A stretch of 64,000 nt of DNA from Ruminococcus sp. (GCA_017558505.1 JAFYUM010000039.1:1-64000); one strand, 5' to 3'; counted from the first letter of the stretch, positions 25,186-36,056 are shown. Notes: a model not told the origin generated them from the letters alone. Numbers and translations are program-made.

Positions 25186-27813
25186 TTATTCCTCATCCTC
25201 ATTTTCGTCAGCTTCTATGACTACCTCGTTTTTCTCCTCCTCGGCAGCCTCAGCCTCGGCGGCTCTTATCTGCTCCTCGGTAAGCTGCTCAACCTTTTCA
25301 GTTTCAGCAGAGTCATCACGCTCAGTTCGTGTAAATGCCACAACCTTTGCGCCGTCACCGACTCTCATAACACGTACACCCTTGGCAATTCTGCCCATAA
25401 TACGCACATCCTCGGCATGAATACGGATAATTATACCGTCGCTTGAAACGAGAATTACATCGTCTGTTTCATCAACTATCTTAATTCCGCAGACGTGACC
25501 ACGGATATCATCAACCTTGTAGTTGGTAAGACCGTAACCGCCTCTGTTCTGAATTCTGTAGCTTTCAATCTCGGTACGCTTTCCGTAGCCGTTATCGGTT
25601 ACAGTAAGAAGTGAAGCGCCCTCACGAACTCTTGCAACACCTACAACATAATCGCCCTCACGAAGCTTTATAGCCTTTACACCGTGAGCTGAACGGGATA
25701 ATGCTCTTGCATTTTCTTCCTCGATACGAATTGCCATACCATTTCTTGTAGCCACAAAAATTTGCTCATTTCCGTTTGTCATGCGACATCCCGCAATTTC
25801 ATCGCCCTCGTCAAGACCGATTGCAATAAGACCATTCTTGCGGACATTCTTGTAGAATGAAAGATTTGTACGCTTGATTTTACCGTTTTTCGTAGCGATT
25901 GTGATAAATCTGTCATCATCGAAATCGGCTGTCTTAATCATTGCCGTTACCTTTTCATTTTCGGTAAGCGGAAGAAGATTTATGAGATTGAAGCCACGTG
26001 AAGCCTTTGAACCGTCGGGGATTTCGTAGCATTTCAGCTTGTACATAATACCCTTGTTTGTAATAAACAGAATATTATCGTGAGTTCCGCAGATGAACAT
26101 CTCCTCTACGAAGTCCTCCTCACGCTGTTTCATACCTGTTATACCACGTCCACCACGACGCTGAGTCTTGTACTCGGCAACTGGCATACGCTTGATATAA
26201 CCGTTATTTGTAAGAGTTACAACACAATCCTCAATAGGAATAAGATCCTCAATGTCAACCTCACCACTTACAGACTCAATATCTGTACGGCGCTTATCGT
26301 TGAACTTTCTGCGGATTTCGTTGAGGTCGTTCATGATAATCTCGTAAACACGGCTGATATTTGCAAGAATATCTTCAAAATCTGTTATCTTTGTCAATAA
26401 ACCGTACAATTCATCTGTTATCTTCTGACGCTCCAGACCTGTCAACGCACCAAGACGCATCTGAACGATAGCTTCAGCCTGTTCCTCTGAAAGTCCCATC
26501 TGATGTTCAAGAATATGAATATTTGACATATCGTACTGTGCACGATCAAGAAGTGCACTCATATCCACATCCTTGAAGCGTTCAATCATACGCTCCTTAG
26601 CTTCGGGAATTGTCTTGCTGCTGCGGAGAATAGCTACAACCTCGTCAATATAATCAGCGGCAAGAATGAAGCCCTGTAAAATATGTGCTCTTTCAAGAGC
26701 CTTACGAAGATCGAAACGTGTACGGCGCTGTATAACATCAACCTGGAAGTCAAGATAATGACTGAGCATCTGTTTCAGCGTAAGCACCTTCGGCTCGCCA
26801 TTTACAAGAGCAAGCATAATAATGCCAACGGTATCCTGTAATTTTGTAAGAGCAAACAGTTTATTCAGCACGATTTCGGGAATAGCGTCCTTTTTCAGCT
26901 CAATAACGATACGCATACCATCCTTGTCGGACTCATCACGAAGATAATAAATACCCTCAAGTCGCTTATCCTTGCAAAGCTGATTAATATTTTTAAGTAT
27001 CAGAGTCTTATTAATCATATATGGAATTTCATCAACTATGATACAATTTCTGCCCTTTATTTCCTCGAAATGAGTACGGCTGCGAAGAATAATCTTGCCA
27101 CGTCCTGTACCGTAAGCGGCACGGATACCTGCCTTACCCATAACAATACCGCCTGTTGGGAAGTCAGGGCCTTTGATATGTTCCATAAGCTGATCAAGAG
27201 TACAGTCGGGATCATCAATAAGCAGCTGTAAGGCATCTATAACCTCGCCTAAATTGTGTGGAGGAATATTTGTAGCCATACCAACAGCGATACCTGTAGA
27301 GCCGTTTACAAGCAGATTTGGGAATCTGGAAGGAAGTACAACAGGCTCTTTCAGACGATCATCGTAGTTGGGCATATAGTCAACAGTTTCCTTATTGATA
27401 TCCTGCAACATTTCAAGGGTAAGCTTTTTCATTTTAGCCTCGGTATAACGGTAGGCAGCCGCCTTATCGCCGTCGATTGAACCGAAGTTACCGTGACCGT
27501 CAACAAGAGGATAACGGAGTGAAAAGTCCTGTGCAAGTCTTACAAGAGCGTCATAAACCGATGCGTCACCGTGTGGGTGATATTTACCGAGAACGTCACC
27601 GACAGTAGCGGCACATTTCAGGTATTTTTTATCGGGAGTAAGTCCTGCCTCGTGCATTGTGTAGAGAATACGTCTGTGAACAGGCTTCAAACCGTCTCTT
27701 ACATCGGGCAAAGCTCTTGAAACAATAACCGACATTGCGTACTGGAGCATAGAATTTTCCATTTCATTCACAAGATCGGAATGTATAATTTTTGAATTAT
27801 CGTTATATAACAC
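25186..27813 (-). CDS. gyrA: DNA gyrase subunit A
   Basis: An 875-residue protein of full length. The N-terminal cleavage domain has the [14 protein letters not shown] motif and the catalytic Tyr123 in [10 protein letters not shown]. The C-terminal beta-pinwheel (residues about 510-830) includes the gyrase box QRRGGRG, so it is GyrA and not ParC. An acidic Glu/Ala tail follows. In the quinolone-determining region the sequence is [12 protein letters not shown], with Ala84 where E. coli has Ser83. The start is GTG 27813 with AAGGAGG six bases upstream. It introduces negative supercoils with GyrB, whose gene lies just upstream. Confidence 0.98.
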   Translation of the reverse strand: MLYNDNSKIIHSDLVNEMENSMLQYAMSVIVSRALPDVRDGLKPVHRRILYTMHEAGLTPDKKYLKCAATVGDVLGKYHPHGDASVYDALVRLAQDFSLRYPLVDGHGNFGSIDGDKAAAYRYTEAKMKKLTLEMLQDINKETVDYMPNYDDRLKEPVVLPSRFPNLLVNGSTGIAVGMATNIPPHNLGEVIDALQLLIDDPDCTLDQLMEHIKGPDFPTGGIVMGKAGIRAAYGTGRGKIILRSRTHFEEIKGRNCIIVDEIPYMINKTLILKNINQLCKDKRLEGIYYLRDESDKDGMRIVIELKKDAIPEIVLNKLFALTKLQDTVGIIMLALVNGEPKVLTLKQMLSHYLDFQVDVIQRRTRFDLRKALERAHILQGFILAADYIDEVVAILRSSKTIPEAKERMIERFKDVDMSALLDRAQYDMSNIHILEHQMGLSEEQAEAIVQMRLGALTGLERQKITDELYGLLTKITDFEDILANISRVYEIIMNDLNEIRRKFNDKRRTDIESVSGEVDIEDLIPIEDCVVTLTNNGYIKRMPVAEYKTQRRGGRGITGMKQREEDFVEEMFICGTHDNILFITNKGIMYKLKCYEIPDGSKASRGFNLINLLPLTENEKVTAMIKTADFDDDRFITIATKNGKIKRTNLSFYKNVRKNGLIAIGLDEGDEIAGCRMTNGNEQIFVATRNGMAIRIEEENARALSRSAHGVKAIKLREGDYVVGVARVREGASLLTVTDNGYGKRTEIESYRIQNRGGYGLTNYKVDDIRGHVCGIKIVDETDDVILVSSDGIIIRIHAEDVRIMGRIAKGVRVMRVGDGAKVVAFTRTERDDSAETEKVEQLTEEQIRAAEAEAAEEEKNEVVIEADENEDEE

Positions 27814-27857
27814 GCTGAACCTCCTTGTTATTATTCAGATTTTTTCAACGTTTTTAA

Positions 27858-27883
27858 TGGGGACGGATAATATCCGCCCCTAC
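27858..27883. repeat. Small palindromic repeat (REP-like)
   Basis: GGGGACGGATA...ATCCGCCCCTAC is a near-perfect palindrome (one bulged base) in the short spacer before gyrA. A related but perfect palindrome is at 55106-55133. Such GC-rich palindromes ending in CCCTAC look like dispersed intergenic repeats. Confidence 0.45.
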
Positions 27884-27886
27884 AGA

Positions 27887-28462
27887 TTATTTTGCAATAC
27901 TTAGCATAATTTCCAGTTCATCGGCTGTAAAATCTGCCTTTGGAATTATATAATAGGCATAATCGGAGCAGACAAGAACAAAGCAGGCCTCCGCTTCAAT
28001 TACGGAAAATCCGTCATCTATTGGAATAATCGTAGGCTTTATTTCTTCCTCTGAATATTCCTCGTCAAGTTCCTCGGTTTCAGCTTCTTCTTCATCCTCA
28101 TATTTTTCAGAAACAGTGGAAATTTCGACAGTTTTATCCTTAACCGTCAGCCTGTAAATTGGAATTATTCCGTTGCCGTTCATACTCATTACGATATTGT
28201 CACGCTGTTTCAGAGGATTGAATAACTCACGGAAAGCAAGAGCAAGAAATCCTACGAAAACAAGATAGCCTAAAATTCTGATTTTCTCATTGAGCATTCC
28301 CGAAAGGATAACTGCCGCCGCTGCAAAAGCTAAAATCACGAAAACAATGGATTTCACAATAGCTTTCGGATATACAAATTTTTTCTGATATGCCTTTATA
28401 CCCTGTCGCATAATCTGCGGTGTATGGGAAAAATCCTTGACAAGCTTTATATTTTCTTCCAT
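27887..28462 (-). CDS. YcxB-like membrane protein
   Basis: A 191-residue protein. Two transmembrane segments (residues about 35-55 and 62-80: IVKSIVFVILAFAAAAVILS, ILGYLVFVGFLALAF) are followed by a soluble domain with the YcxB-like end (FVLVCSDYAYYIIPKADF). An unusual acidic insert rich in Glu lies at about 122-142. Function unknown. It sits between gyrB and gyrA, 12 bases after gyrB, where many Clostridia have no gene. Confidence 0.7.
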   Translation of the reverse strand: MEENIKLVKDFSHTPQIMRQGIKAYQKKFVYPKAIVKSIVFVILAFAAAAVILSGMLNEKIRILGYLVFVGFLALAFRELFNPLKQRDNIVMSMNGNGIIPIYRLTVKDKTVEISTVSEKYEDEEEAETEELDEEYSEEEIKPTIIPIDDGFSVIEAEACFVLVCSDYAYYIIPKADFTADELEIMLSIAK

Positions 28463-28474
28463 AGCCTGCCCTCG

Positions 28475-30424
28475 TTAAATATCGAGATTCTGGACGAATT
28501 TCGCATTTTCTTCAATGAATTTTCTTCTCGGCTCAACCTTATCACCCATAAGGATTGAGAATGTTTCATCAGCTCTTAAAGCGTCCTCCATACCGATTTT
28601 CACGATTGTACGGCGTTCAGGGTCCATTGTAGTTTCCCACAGCTGTTCAGGGTCCATTTCACCAAGACCTTTATAGCGCTGGACATCAACCTTGTATTTT
28701 CCTTCCTCGGAAAGTTCAGCTATGAATGTATCACGTTCCTCATCGGAGAAAGCATATCTCTCTTTTTTGCCACGCCATACCTTGAAAAGTGGGGGCTGTG
28801 CGATATAAACATTGCCGTTTGTGATAAGTGGACGCATATAGCGGAAGAAGAATGTCAGAAGAAGTGTTCTGATGTGCATACCGTCAACGTCGGCATCGGC
28901 CATAATGATAACCTTTCCGTAACGGAGCTTTTCAATATCGAAATCCTCGCCGATACCTGTACCAAGAGCCGTTACAACAGGGGAAAGCTTGTCATTGCCG
29001 TAAATCTTGTCAATACGTGCCTTTTCCACGTTGAGCATTTTACCCCAGAGTGAAAGGATAGCCTGATATTTTCTGTCACGTCCCTGCTTTGCAGAACCGC
29101 CCGCAGAGTCACCCTCTACGATATAAATTTCAGTATATCTTGCGTCACGCTCGGAGCAGTCAGCAAGCTTTTCAGGCATTGAAGCATTTCCGAATGCGTT
29201 CTTTTTACGCTCTGCATCTCTTGCACGCTTTGCAGCTTCACGTGCTTTAAGGGCAGAAAGTGCCTTTTCAAAAATAGCCTTTGCGGAATCCGGATTTTCT
29301 TCAAGGAAATTCATCAGCTTTTCCTGCACAAGCTTTTCGATAAACGGCTTAACTTCGGGATTTCCTAAACGTCCCTTTGTCTGTCCCTCAAATTCACACT
29401 CGGTAAGCTTAACGGAGATAATTGCCGTAAGTCCCTCACGGACATCATCACCGCTTAACTTCTCCTTATCCTTGAGAAGTCCCATTTTCTTACCGTAGTC
29501 ATTTATAACCTTGGTAAGGGCATTTTTGAAGCCTGTTTCGTGGTAACCGCCGTCTTTTGTGTGAATATTATTTGCAAATGAGAGGATAATCTCATTGTAG
29601 CTGTCGTTGTACTGGAGGGCGATTTCAGCAAAGGAATCCCCCTGCATTCCCGAAACGTAGATAACTTCATTGCTCAGCGGGATATATCCCCTTGTTTCGT
29701 GAATATGCTCTACAAACTGACGGATACCGCCCTCATAGTGAAGTGTTTCGGATTTTATATCATTCTCATCACGTAAATCGGAAAATGTAATCTTTATACC
29801 TGCATTAAGGAAGGCCTGCTCACGGAGTCTTTTAAGCAGAATACTATAGTCATATACAGTCTGCTCAAAAATTTCGGGATCGGCTTTGAATGTAACGCTT
29901 GTACCTGTTTCTGTAGTATTGTCTATAGCTTTAAGCTGTTCGTCGTAGTGACCTCGCTCAAAATGCTGGAACCATACATTTTCGCCGTCCTTGACTGTAA
30001 GCTCCAGCCACTCTGAAAGGGCGTTAACAACAGAAGCACCAACACCGTGAAGTCCTCCTGATACCTTGTATCCGCCACCACCGAATTTTCCACCTGCGTG
30101 AAGAATAGTATACACAACGGTAGCCGCAGAAATACCCTCCTTCGGATGAATACCTACGGGGATACCACGTCCGTTATCGGATACCCTGATAATATCATCG
30201 GGGAGTATATCAACCTTTATTTCGGTGCAGAATCCTGCAAGTGCCTCGTCGATAGAGTTATCAACGATTTCATATACAAGGTGATGCAGACCGCTTGGAC
30301 CTGTTGAGCCGATGTACATACCTGGTCTTTTTCTTACAGCTTCAAGTCCTTCCAGAATTTGTATGTCATTTTCGTCATAATTGACTATGTCATTTTCAGT
30401 GTTATTAATATCCTGCTGACTCAT
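28475..30424 (-). CDS. gyrB: DNA gyrase subunit B
   Basis: A 649-residue protein of normal length for Firmicutes. GHKL ATPase motifs are [24 protein letters not shown] and [14 protein letters not shown]. The transducer domain follows, then the TOPRIM motif [18 protein letters not shown] and [12 protein letters not shown]. The C-terminal [20 protein letters not shown] binds GyrA. The usual LRGK motif reads LWGK here. GGAGGTACTC precedes ATG. It is expressed with remB, recF, yaaA and dnaN on the same strand, leading away from the origin. Confidence 0.98.
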   Translation of the reverse strand: MSQQDINNTENDIVNYDENDIQILEGLEAVRKRPGMYIGSTGPSGLHHLVYEIVDNSIDEALAGFCTEIKVDILPDDIIRVSDNGRGIPVGIHPKEGISAATVVYTILHAGGKFGGGGYKVSGGLHGVGASVVNALSEWLELTVKDGENVWFQHFERGHYDEQLKAIDNTTETGTSVTFKADPEIFEQTVYDYSILLKRLREQAFLNAGIKITFSDLRDENDIKSETLHYEGGIRQFVEHIHETRGYIPLSNEVIYVSGMQGDSFAEIALQYNDSYNEIILSFANNIHTKDGGYHETGFKNALTKVINDYGKKMGLLKDKEKLSGDDVREGLTAIISVKLTECEFEGQTKGRLGNPEVKPFIEKLVQEKLMNFLEENPDSAKAIFEKALSALKAREAAKRARDAERKKNAFGNASMPEKLADCSERDARYTEIYIVEGDSAGGSAKQGRDRKYQAILSLWGKMLNVEKARIDKIYGNDKLSPVVTALGTGIGEDFDIEKLRYGKVIIMADADVDGMHIRTLLLTFFFRYMRPLITNGNVYIAQPPLFKVWRGKKERYAFSDEERDTFIAELSEEGKYKVDVQRYKGLGEMDPEQLWETTMDPERRTIVKIGMEDALRADETFSILMGDKVEPRRKFIEENAKFVQNLDI

Positions 30425-30452
30425 GAGTACCTCCCGGTTTTTGAATTACGCA

Positions 30453-30716
30453 TTAATTATACCCTCCGCCGCTTTCAAGACGCTTTTTCAGCGTACTTGC
30501 TGCAAGCTGTGATATATATACACGTTTATTTGTGATGATATATGTTTTAGGCAGCTCGTATGTAGCTAAAAATAGCCTTTTTTCCTTCTCTGCTTTATCA
30601 AGCAGCTTTTTTGTACAGTTTGTTACAGTTGTGTTATCCATATCGAATATACCGATGATTTCACGAACGTCAACTGAATAATTATTGCCTATGTGAAGAT
30701 ATATCGTCTTTTTCAT
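30453..30716 (-). CDS. remB: DUF370 / RemB-like extracellular-matrix regulator
   Basis: An 87-residue protein of the RemA/RemB family. IYLHIGNNYSVDVREIIGIF is the conserved N-terminus and ITNKRVYISQLAASTLKKR the conserved end. In Bacillus this small protein (YaaB/RemB) is encoded between recF and gyrB, as here, and its paralogue RemA activates biofilm-matrix genes. It begins immediately after recF with no gap, so the two are translationally linked. Confidence 0.9.
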   Translation of the reverse strand: MKKTIYLHIGNNYSVDVREIIGIFDMDNTTVTNCTKKLLDKAEKEKRLFLATYELPKTYIITNKRVYISQLAASTLKKRLESGGGYN

Positions 30717-31841
30717 CTATACCTCCTCCGCAATTCTGCCTCCGCTTATACGCAGGATCTTTCCCTTTATATCGGGCAAAAGTGCACTTTCATTCGGAGT
30801 AGTAATGAATACCTGCATATTTTTGATTATCTCAAAAACAAATCGCTGTCTGCTTTCATCCAGCTCGCCCATAACGTCATCAAGAAATACTACGGGAGCC
30901 TCTTTGCTCCGTTTGGTAAATATTTCTGCCTGTGCAAGCTTTATAACAAGTGCTGCCGATTTAATCTGCCCCTGTGAGCCGTAATCCTTAGCACTTATGC
31001 CATTAATTTTAATATTTATCTCATCTCGATTTACGCCCGAATGGGTTATACCCGTGCGGATATCATACTCAGCTGATTCACGGAGCTTATTGTAATATTT
31101 CTCAAATGCCGCCTCGCCGCATGGCTCTTCAAAATCCTCGGCTTTGAATACATTCGACCTGTATTCAAGCTCAAGAACTTCTTTTCCCCCTGAAATAGAG
31201 GAATAAAGCTCACTGCATACCTCGTTCAGCTTTTTTATATAGCCATCTCGCATATATGAAATAAGTGCACCCTCATGGGCTGCCTGTTTATCCCAAATTT
31301 CAAGAATTGAAGCGTCACAGCCGCCCTGCATAATTGATTTCAGCAAAGCATTACGCTGATTCATTACAGCTTGATTTTTCGTTATATGAGCAACAAATAC
31401 AGGATTTAGCTGTGAAGCCGCCATATCAATAAAATTACGTCGCTTTTCGGGAGCACCCTTGATAATCTCAACATCATCGGGAATGAAAGCAATACACTTG
31501 AAAACGTCAAAAAGATTACGTGTACCCTTTTGCTTCACCCCGTTTATGGTGATATTTTTAACGATATTTCCGCCTTTTATCATCTCATAGGTGATTTTCT
31601 GTTCACGGACAACATCTCTTATTTTAACTTCAGAAGTAAAACGGCTTTTATCAAGGGCTATATAATCCCTTTCCTTTGAGCCGCGAAAGCTTTTACAGCC
31701 AGACATTATCCAGAGTGCTTCAAGGAGATTTGTTTTTCCCTGTGCATTTGCACCAACAATAATATTATAGTAATTATCGGGAACAAAAGAAATATCAGAC
31801 AGATTTTTAAACCCGTCTATTTCAACGTGAGTTATCAGCAC
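30717..31841 (-). CDS. recF: DNA replication and repair protein RecF
   Basis: A 374-residue SMC-like ATPase. Walker A is [17 protein letters not shown]. The signature [19 protein letters not shown] and Walker [14 protein letters not shown] follow, then a C-terminal TTPNESAL. It helps load RecA at gaps and restart stalled forks. Start codon GTG overlaps the end of yaaA by seven bases. Gene order dnaN-yaaA-recF-remB-gyrB is the standard Firmicute arrangement. Confidence 0.97.
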   Translation of the reverse strand: MLITHVEIDGFKNLSDISFVPDNYYNIIVGANAQGKTNLLEALWIMSGCKSFRGSKERDYIALDKSRFTSEVKIRDVVREQKITYEMIKGGNIVKNITINGVKQKGTRNLFDVFKCIAFIPDDVEIIKGAPEKRRNFIDMAASQLNPVFVAHITKNQAVMNQRNALLKSIMQGGCDASILEIWDKQAAHEGALISYMRDGYIKKLNEVCSELYSSISGGKEVLELEYRSNVFKAEDFEEPCGEAAFEKYYNKLRESAEYDIRTGITHSGVNRDEINIKINGISAKDYGSQGQIKSAALVIKLAQAEIFTKRSKEAPVVFLDDVMGELDESRQRFVFEIIKNMQVFITTPNESALLPDIKGKILRISGGRIAEEV

Positions 31842-32044
31842 ACGGTTACCTCATCGCCGCCGATCACTTTTACAGTATCACCGGGGCGGATTTTCTTGCC
31901 ACGCATAGTGCAGACCTCTCCGTTTACAAGAACCTGTTCGTCCTGTATAAGCATTTTTGCCTCTCCTCCAGAACCTGCCATTGAGGCAAATTTAAGGAGA
32001 GCGTCAAGCTTTATAAATTCTGTTGTGATTTTAATTTCAGGCAT
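31835..32044 (-). CDS. yaaA: S4-domain RNA-binding protein YaaA
   Basis: A 69-residue S4 domain: [20 protein letters not shown], then [20 protein letters not shown]. This is the YaaA/RlbA type encoded between dnaN and recF in Firmicutes. It probably binds structured RNA; in Bacillus a role in large ribosomal subunit assembly has been proposed. ATG 32044 has GAGGGGT upstream and is preferred over an ATG five codons earlier. Confidence 0.92.
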   Translation of the reverse strand: MPEIKITTEFIKLDALLKFASMAGSGGEAKMLIQDEQVLVNGEVCTMRGKKIRPGDTVKVIGGDEVTVC

Positions 32045-32162
32045 AATTATACCCCTCAATAATTAAGAATTCAAGTTGTTAGCTGTAAGCCATTAGCTTT
32101 AAGACAACATAAAAATTACAGCTTATTTCAGCCAAAGGCTATATACTAAAAGTTACTGATTA

Positions 32163-33266
32163 TCAGTTTTTAAGCTGAATAGGCATAACAAGGAATATAT
32201 AGCCTTCACCCATAGGCGGCAGAAGCTCTATAACCTTCATTGCACCATTGAATCGGATTCGTACTTTATCGCCCTCGGCAGCTTTTACAGCCTCAAGCAT
32301 AAGTCTGTTATTGAAGCCTATAGTTACAGTTTCACCGGAAATATCAGCAGAAATTGCGTCATTTACCTTGCCAATAGGTGTCTTGCAATTGATTTTCATA
32401 ACACCGCCGCCGATTTCACAGCGGATAGGACACTTATTCTTTTCATCAATAATAAGAGAACATCTTTCAAGACAAGCGGCAAAATCCTTTTTATTTACAA
32501 ATACCTCTGTCTTATAGCTTGTGGGAATGCTCATTTTGTAATTGTGGAAAGCACCCTCTAAAAGTCTTGAGATGATAAAGAAATTGTTAATCTCAAAAAT
32601 GATATGTCTGTCATTAACGCTTATTAAGCAGTTTTCTGCACAGTCATCATGAATAATATTCGAAACTTCCTGCAATGCCTTTTTAGGAACGACAAAATTG
32701 AATTTTTCATTGTTGTCAATATTTTCGTTTCTTATAGCAAGTCGGAAACCGTCTATAGCTACCATTGTGAAATTACTGTTTTCAATATCAAAAAGCTCAC
32801 CTGTAAAAATAGGTTTATTTTCATTTTGAGCTACTGCATAGCTTGTCATACTTATCATTGAACGAAGAATATTCTGCGGAACTGAAAAGCTTCTTCTTGA
32901 ATCAATAACAGGAAGTTCAGGATATTCTTCAGCAGACATAGCTAAAAAGTCACATTCTGTAGCTTCTGATGAAACGTGAACATTATTGTTTTCATCAATT
33001 TCAAATGTAACATCTTCTCCAGCCATTTTTTTTGTAAATTCGCTGAAAAGACGGGTATTCATAACAAATTCGCCGTTGTCAGAAGTATCGGCATTAATTG
33101 TTGTTCTTATACCCATTTCGAGATTGTAAGCAGTAAGCTCTACATTTCCCGGAGTAACTTTAACTTTTATACCTTCAAGAGCAGGAATTGTTGATTTCTG
33201 GGGAACTACTCTTGAAACGTTTATTATAGATTCACTGAGCTCAGTTTTTTTACAAATAAATTTCAT
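32163..33266 (-). CDS. dnaN: DNA polymerase III sliding clamp (beta subunit)
   Basis: A 367-residue protein with three clamp domains. The start MKFICKKTELSESIINVSRV and the C-terminal end EGYIFLVMPIQL (the MP.R/L closing motif) are typical. It forms a ring on DNA that tethers polymerase and repair enzymes. The ribosome site is AGGAGGTA. The gene is separated from dnaA by 614 bases of A/T-rich DNA that contains the probable unwinding site of oriC. Confidence 0.97.
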   Translation of the reverse strand: MKFICKKTELSESIINVSRVVPQKSTIPALEGIKVKVTPGNVELTAYNLEMGIRTTINADTSDNGEFVMNTRLFSEFTKKMAGEDVTFEIDENNNVHVSSEATECDFLAMSAEEYPELPVIDSRRSFSVPQNILRSMISMTSYAVAQNENKPIFTGELFDIENSNFTMVAIDGFRLAIRNENIDNNEKFNFVVPKKALQEVSNIIHDDCAENCLISVNDRHIIFEINNFFIISRLLEGAFHNYKMSIPTSYKTEVFVNKKDFAACLERCSLIIDEKNKCPIRCEIGGGVMKINCKTPIGKVNDAISADISGETVTIGFNNRLMLEAVKAAEGDKVRIRFNGAMKVIELLPPMGEGYIFLVMPIQLKN

Positions 33267-33315
33267 TTATATAAATACCTCCTGTAAGGGTAAATAAAGA
33301 ATTTTCGGCAGCATG

Positions 33316-33868
33316 TTTTCAACGAAGCTTCAGCTTCTGTGATAAGATATGATAAGATAAGAAAAAATAAAGATAAGTTAAGATATGATAAGTATAATAA
33401 ATATAGTTGTAGTAGTAGGGGGTGTTGAAAAGTCAATAAGTATGTTTCATGACGAATTACAGCCGAAAGCTCGTCCACAACCGTATGTTGTTAATTTGTT
33501 TGAAATGTTTGGAATATTCAGAGCTTTTATTTTTGTTGTCGAATAAGTTGATAATTGTGGAGTTGAAGTTTAAGAAAAGTGGAAAATTCTGTGGAATGAG
33601 CGTTTTTCGTTATATTTTTTTATGTAAATATTGACAGGCTGTGAAATGTTGAAAAGTTTACGACGTTGAAAATATAAAAAATCCGGATTTGGGAGTTTTT
33701 ATATTTTTGTGATATATCGAAGATAAGATTATGTTTTTGTTTTTCAACGTAGTTTTTAACAGTGTGTTGAAAACTACGTTGAAAGCCGGTGTTTCAACTT
33801 TTTCAACATTAAATTCCTGTGGGAAAATAGTTGATTTCCAAAACCGCTGTTCTAACAGTTTTCAACTC
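33316..33868. other. oriC: oriC, dnaA-dnaN spacer: DnaA-box-like nonamers and unwinding region
   Basis: No gene lies between dnaN and dnaA. Exact TGTTGAAAA/TTTTCAACA copies are at 33423-33431, 33647-33655, 33765-33773 and 33800-33808. One-mismatch copies are at 33316, 33664, 33741 and 33858. Canonical TTATCCACA is absent, so the lineage seems to use a variant box. A very AT-rich stretch with repeated GATAAG (33340-33403) borders the DnaA-trio candidate. This is the usual place for origin unwinding in Firmicutes. The function is inference from position and motif density. Confidence 0.75.
33340..33431 (+). promoter_or_regulatory. Candidate DNA-unwinding element with DnaA-trio
   Basis: A/T-rich GATAAG repeats (33340-33403) are followed by TAG-TTG-TAG-TAG-TAG (33404-33418), GGGG (33419-33422) and the nonamer TGTTGAAAA (33423-33431). 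The known Bacillus arrangement is trinucleotide DnaA-trios, a short GC block and a DnaA box in this orientation. The fit is close, with the variant box replacing TGTGGATAA. Confidence 0.6.
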
Positions 33869-33880
33869 TGATGTTGAATA

Positions 33881-35254
33881 TTAACCCTTGCTCTTGTCAC
33901 GGATATTCTTGATGATATCGTTTACAAGATTGCTGAGATTCTGGTCTTTCTCGATAGATGCCATGATACTGTTTACGGAATAAACAATAGTTGAGTGGTC
34001 ACGTCCGCCGAACTCTGTACCGATTGAAGCGAGAGGCATATCGGTGATTTCACGTACTATGTATATAGCTACCTTACGGGCAATAGAAATCTGCTGTGAA
34101 CGCTTATTTGAACGGAGATCATCGGGGGTAACACCATAAACAGTCGAAACTTCTGTGATGATTTTCTCAACAGTAATCGGAATTGGCTGTTCATCAGTAA
34201 GTACATCACGGATAACACTCTGTGCCATTGAAATTGTAATAGGACTTCCTGCGAAGTGATTGAGTGCTTTAAGTCGGAGAACAGCTCCTTCAAGCTGTCT
34301 GATATTTGATTTAAGGCGGTTAGCCATAAATTCAGATACCTCGGCAGGCATTTTAAGGCTGAGAAGCTCGCTTTTTCTTGTGATAATAGCAAGTCTTGTT
34401 TCAAAGTCGGGGGCAGAAATATCTGCGATGAGTCCTCCTTCAAAACGTGTACGGAGTCTTGCTTCAAGAGTAATGAGTTCCTTTGGAGGCTTATCAGATG
34501 TGATTACAATCTGTTTTCCTTCCTGGTGGAGCTTATAGAATGTGTGGAAGAATTCTTCCTGCATACGTTCCTTTCCTGCAAAGAACTGAATATCGTCAAT
34601 GAGGAGAACGTCGGCATTTCTGTATTTTTCATGGAAATCAGAAATCTGATTCTTCTGAATAGCTGCAATAAGGTCGTTTCCGAAAGTTTCGCTTGTGATA
34701 TACACAATGTTGTATTCGGGACGGGTAATTCTTACCTCATTTGCAATAGCTGTGATAAGATGAGTTTTTCCCATTCCGGACGGACCGTAGATAAACAGCG
34801 GATTATAGCCTGAAACATCACTTTCTCCACAGTTTTTTGCAACAGATTTACTGCAGGCAAGAGCGAAACTGTTTGAAGGGCCTTCGATAAATGTATCGAA
34901 AGTATAGTCATAATTTGCGAATTTGTATGACTGTTCAAGCTCCTCGTTCTTCTTTTCAAGTTCTTCTTCAGTGGGAATATGAGCAGCAGGCTCAGGATCA
35001 TTTGAATTTACATTTATGATGAGATTTACGTTAAGTCCGAGCAGCTCGTAGAAAGCTTCAATTACGGGCTCAGCATACTTGTTCATTACGATATTTTTCT
35101 GAAAAGGTGTAATTACGCTGAAAACAGCATTTTCACCGTCGAAGCTGACCGGGGTGAGCATATTGAGCCATGTTGTAATGGCAACGCTTGGTATTTTCTT
35201 ATTTTCCAGGCAATAATTTTTGACACTGTCAAATAATTCTGTAAACGAATTCAT
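33881..35254 (-). CDS. dnaA: Chromosomal replication initiator DnaA
   Basis: A 457-residue protein with all four domains. The N-terminal helicase-interaction domain (residues 1-85) is followed by a short linker. The AAA+ domain has Walker A GPSGMGKTHL, Walker B VLLIDDIQFFAGKE and sensor motifs. The C-terminal DNA-binding domain ends with the signature GGRDHSTIVYSVNSI that reads the DnaA box. ATG 35254 is chosen because GGAGG lies eight bases before it and the family N-terminus begins here. It is flanked on both sides by box-like clusters. Confidence 0.98.
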   Translation of the reverse strand: MNSFTELFDSVKNYCLENKKIPSVAITTWLNMLTPVSFDGENAVFSVITPFQKNIVMNKYAEPVIEAFYELLGLNVNLIINVNSNDPEPAAHIPTEEELEKKNEELEQSYKFANYDYTFDTFIEGPSNSFALACSKSVAKNCGESDVSGYNPLFIYGPSGMGKTHLITAIANEVRITRPEYNIVYITSETFGNDLIAAIQKNQISDFHEKYRNADVLLIDDIQFFAGKERMQEEFFHTFYKLHQEGKQIVITSDKPPKELITLEARLRTRFEGGLIADISAPDFETRLAIITRKSELLSLKMPAEVSEFMANRLKSNIRQLEGAVLRLKALNHFAGSPITISMAQSVIRDVLTDEQPIPITVEKIITEVSTVYGVTPDDLRSNKRSQQISIARKVAIYIVREITDMPLASIGTEFGGRDHSTIVYSVNSIMASIEKDQNLSNLVNDIIKNIRDKSKG

Positions 35255-35364
35255 TTTTAACCTCCATAAAGTGAAATAATTTGGATATACCGCTTTAGTG
35301 TCGGCAATTTTTTGCAAATAACGATACTCTCCTATAATAATATACTTCTATTATATCATAATCC

Positions 35365-35622
35365 TGTTGAAAAAGCAAGTGATAAAATTAAAAAATGTGG
35401 AGAAAATAAACGGCTTTTCTACATCTGATTTAGTAAATTGTTGAAAGAACTGTTGAAATGGTTGACGCAGTTGAAAAATTAATCGAATAACGGTATAAAC
35501 AGAAGAAAATGGTTGTTGAAAATGTGAAATACAACAGGATTTCAACAGTGTTTTTCAACTTTTCAACATATGTTGATATGTGCTGATATTAATTCAACAG
35601 CTGTTGAATTGCATGTGGAAAA
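35365..35622. other. Second oriC cluster upstream of dnaA
   Basis: The 628-base spacer between dnaA and rpmH carries TGTTGAAAA at 35365-35373 and 35514-35522, TTTTCAACA at 35560-35568 and TGTGGAAAA at 35614-35622. Many near copies lie between 35430 and 35595 (TGTTGAAAG, TGTTGAAAT, TTTTCAACT, TTCAACAG). With the dnaA-dnaN spacer it gives a bipartite origin, as in Bacillus. No gene is visible; the rest of the spacer is A/T-rich and ends in the rpmH promoter. Confidence 0.7.
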
Positions 35623-35785
35623 GTGTTAGAACAGAAATATATCAAGTTGGTAAAAAAGGTGAATACTGATAATACGGCTATTTTTTCTGTCTTTTGTAAA
35701 AGACACAAAACAAAAGAGAAAAAATGAAAAATACTGTTAAAATTAATCAAAATTCACGAAATCTGAAAAAAAAATCAAAAATCCC

Positions 35786-35814
35786 TTGACATATCGGCGT
35801 TTTTGAAGTATAAT
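35786..35814 (+). promoter_or_regulatory. Consensus promoter of rpmH-rnpA
   Basis: TTGACA (35786-35791), 17-base spacer, TATAAT (35809-35814). It lies about 69 bases before the rpmH start. Confidence 0.85.
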
Positions 35815-35882
35815 TCTAAAGTGTAGTATGTAAATAAGAGCGTAAAGCTCTTTTAGTTAACACTGAGAGGAGGATATTAAAA

Positions 35883-36017
35883 ATGAAAAGAACATATCAG
35901 CCTAAGAAGCTCCACAGAAAGAAGGAGCATGGCTTCATGAAGAGAATGGCTACAAAGAACGGCAGAAAGGTTTTAGCTCGTAGAAGATCTAAGGGCAGAG
36001 CAAGATTAACTCACTGA
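35883..36017 (+). CDS. rpmH: 50S ribosomal protein L34
   Basis: The 44-residue product ([18 protein letters not shown], then [19 protein letters not shown]) is a complete L34. ATG 35883 follows GAGAGGAGG. It is the first gene to the right of the origin, followed by a strong hairpin and then rnpA, the conserved arrangement. Confidence 0.97.
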   Translation: MKRTYQPKKLHRKKEHGFMKRMATKNGRKVLARRRSKGRARLTH

Positions 36018-36024
36018 CGACGCT

Positions 36025-36056
36025 GACCACAAAAATACGTTTTTGTGGTCTTTTTT
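36025..36056 (+). terminator. Hairpin between rpmH and rnpA
   Basis: GACCACAAAAA and TTTTTGTGGTC form an 11-bp stem with tetraloop TACG, followed by TTTTTT. It probably lowers expression of the downstream genes relative to rpmH. Confidence 0.85.
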
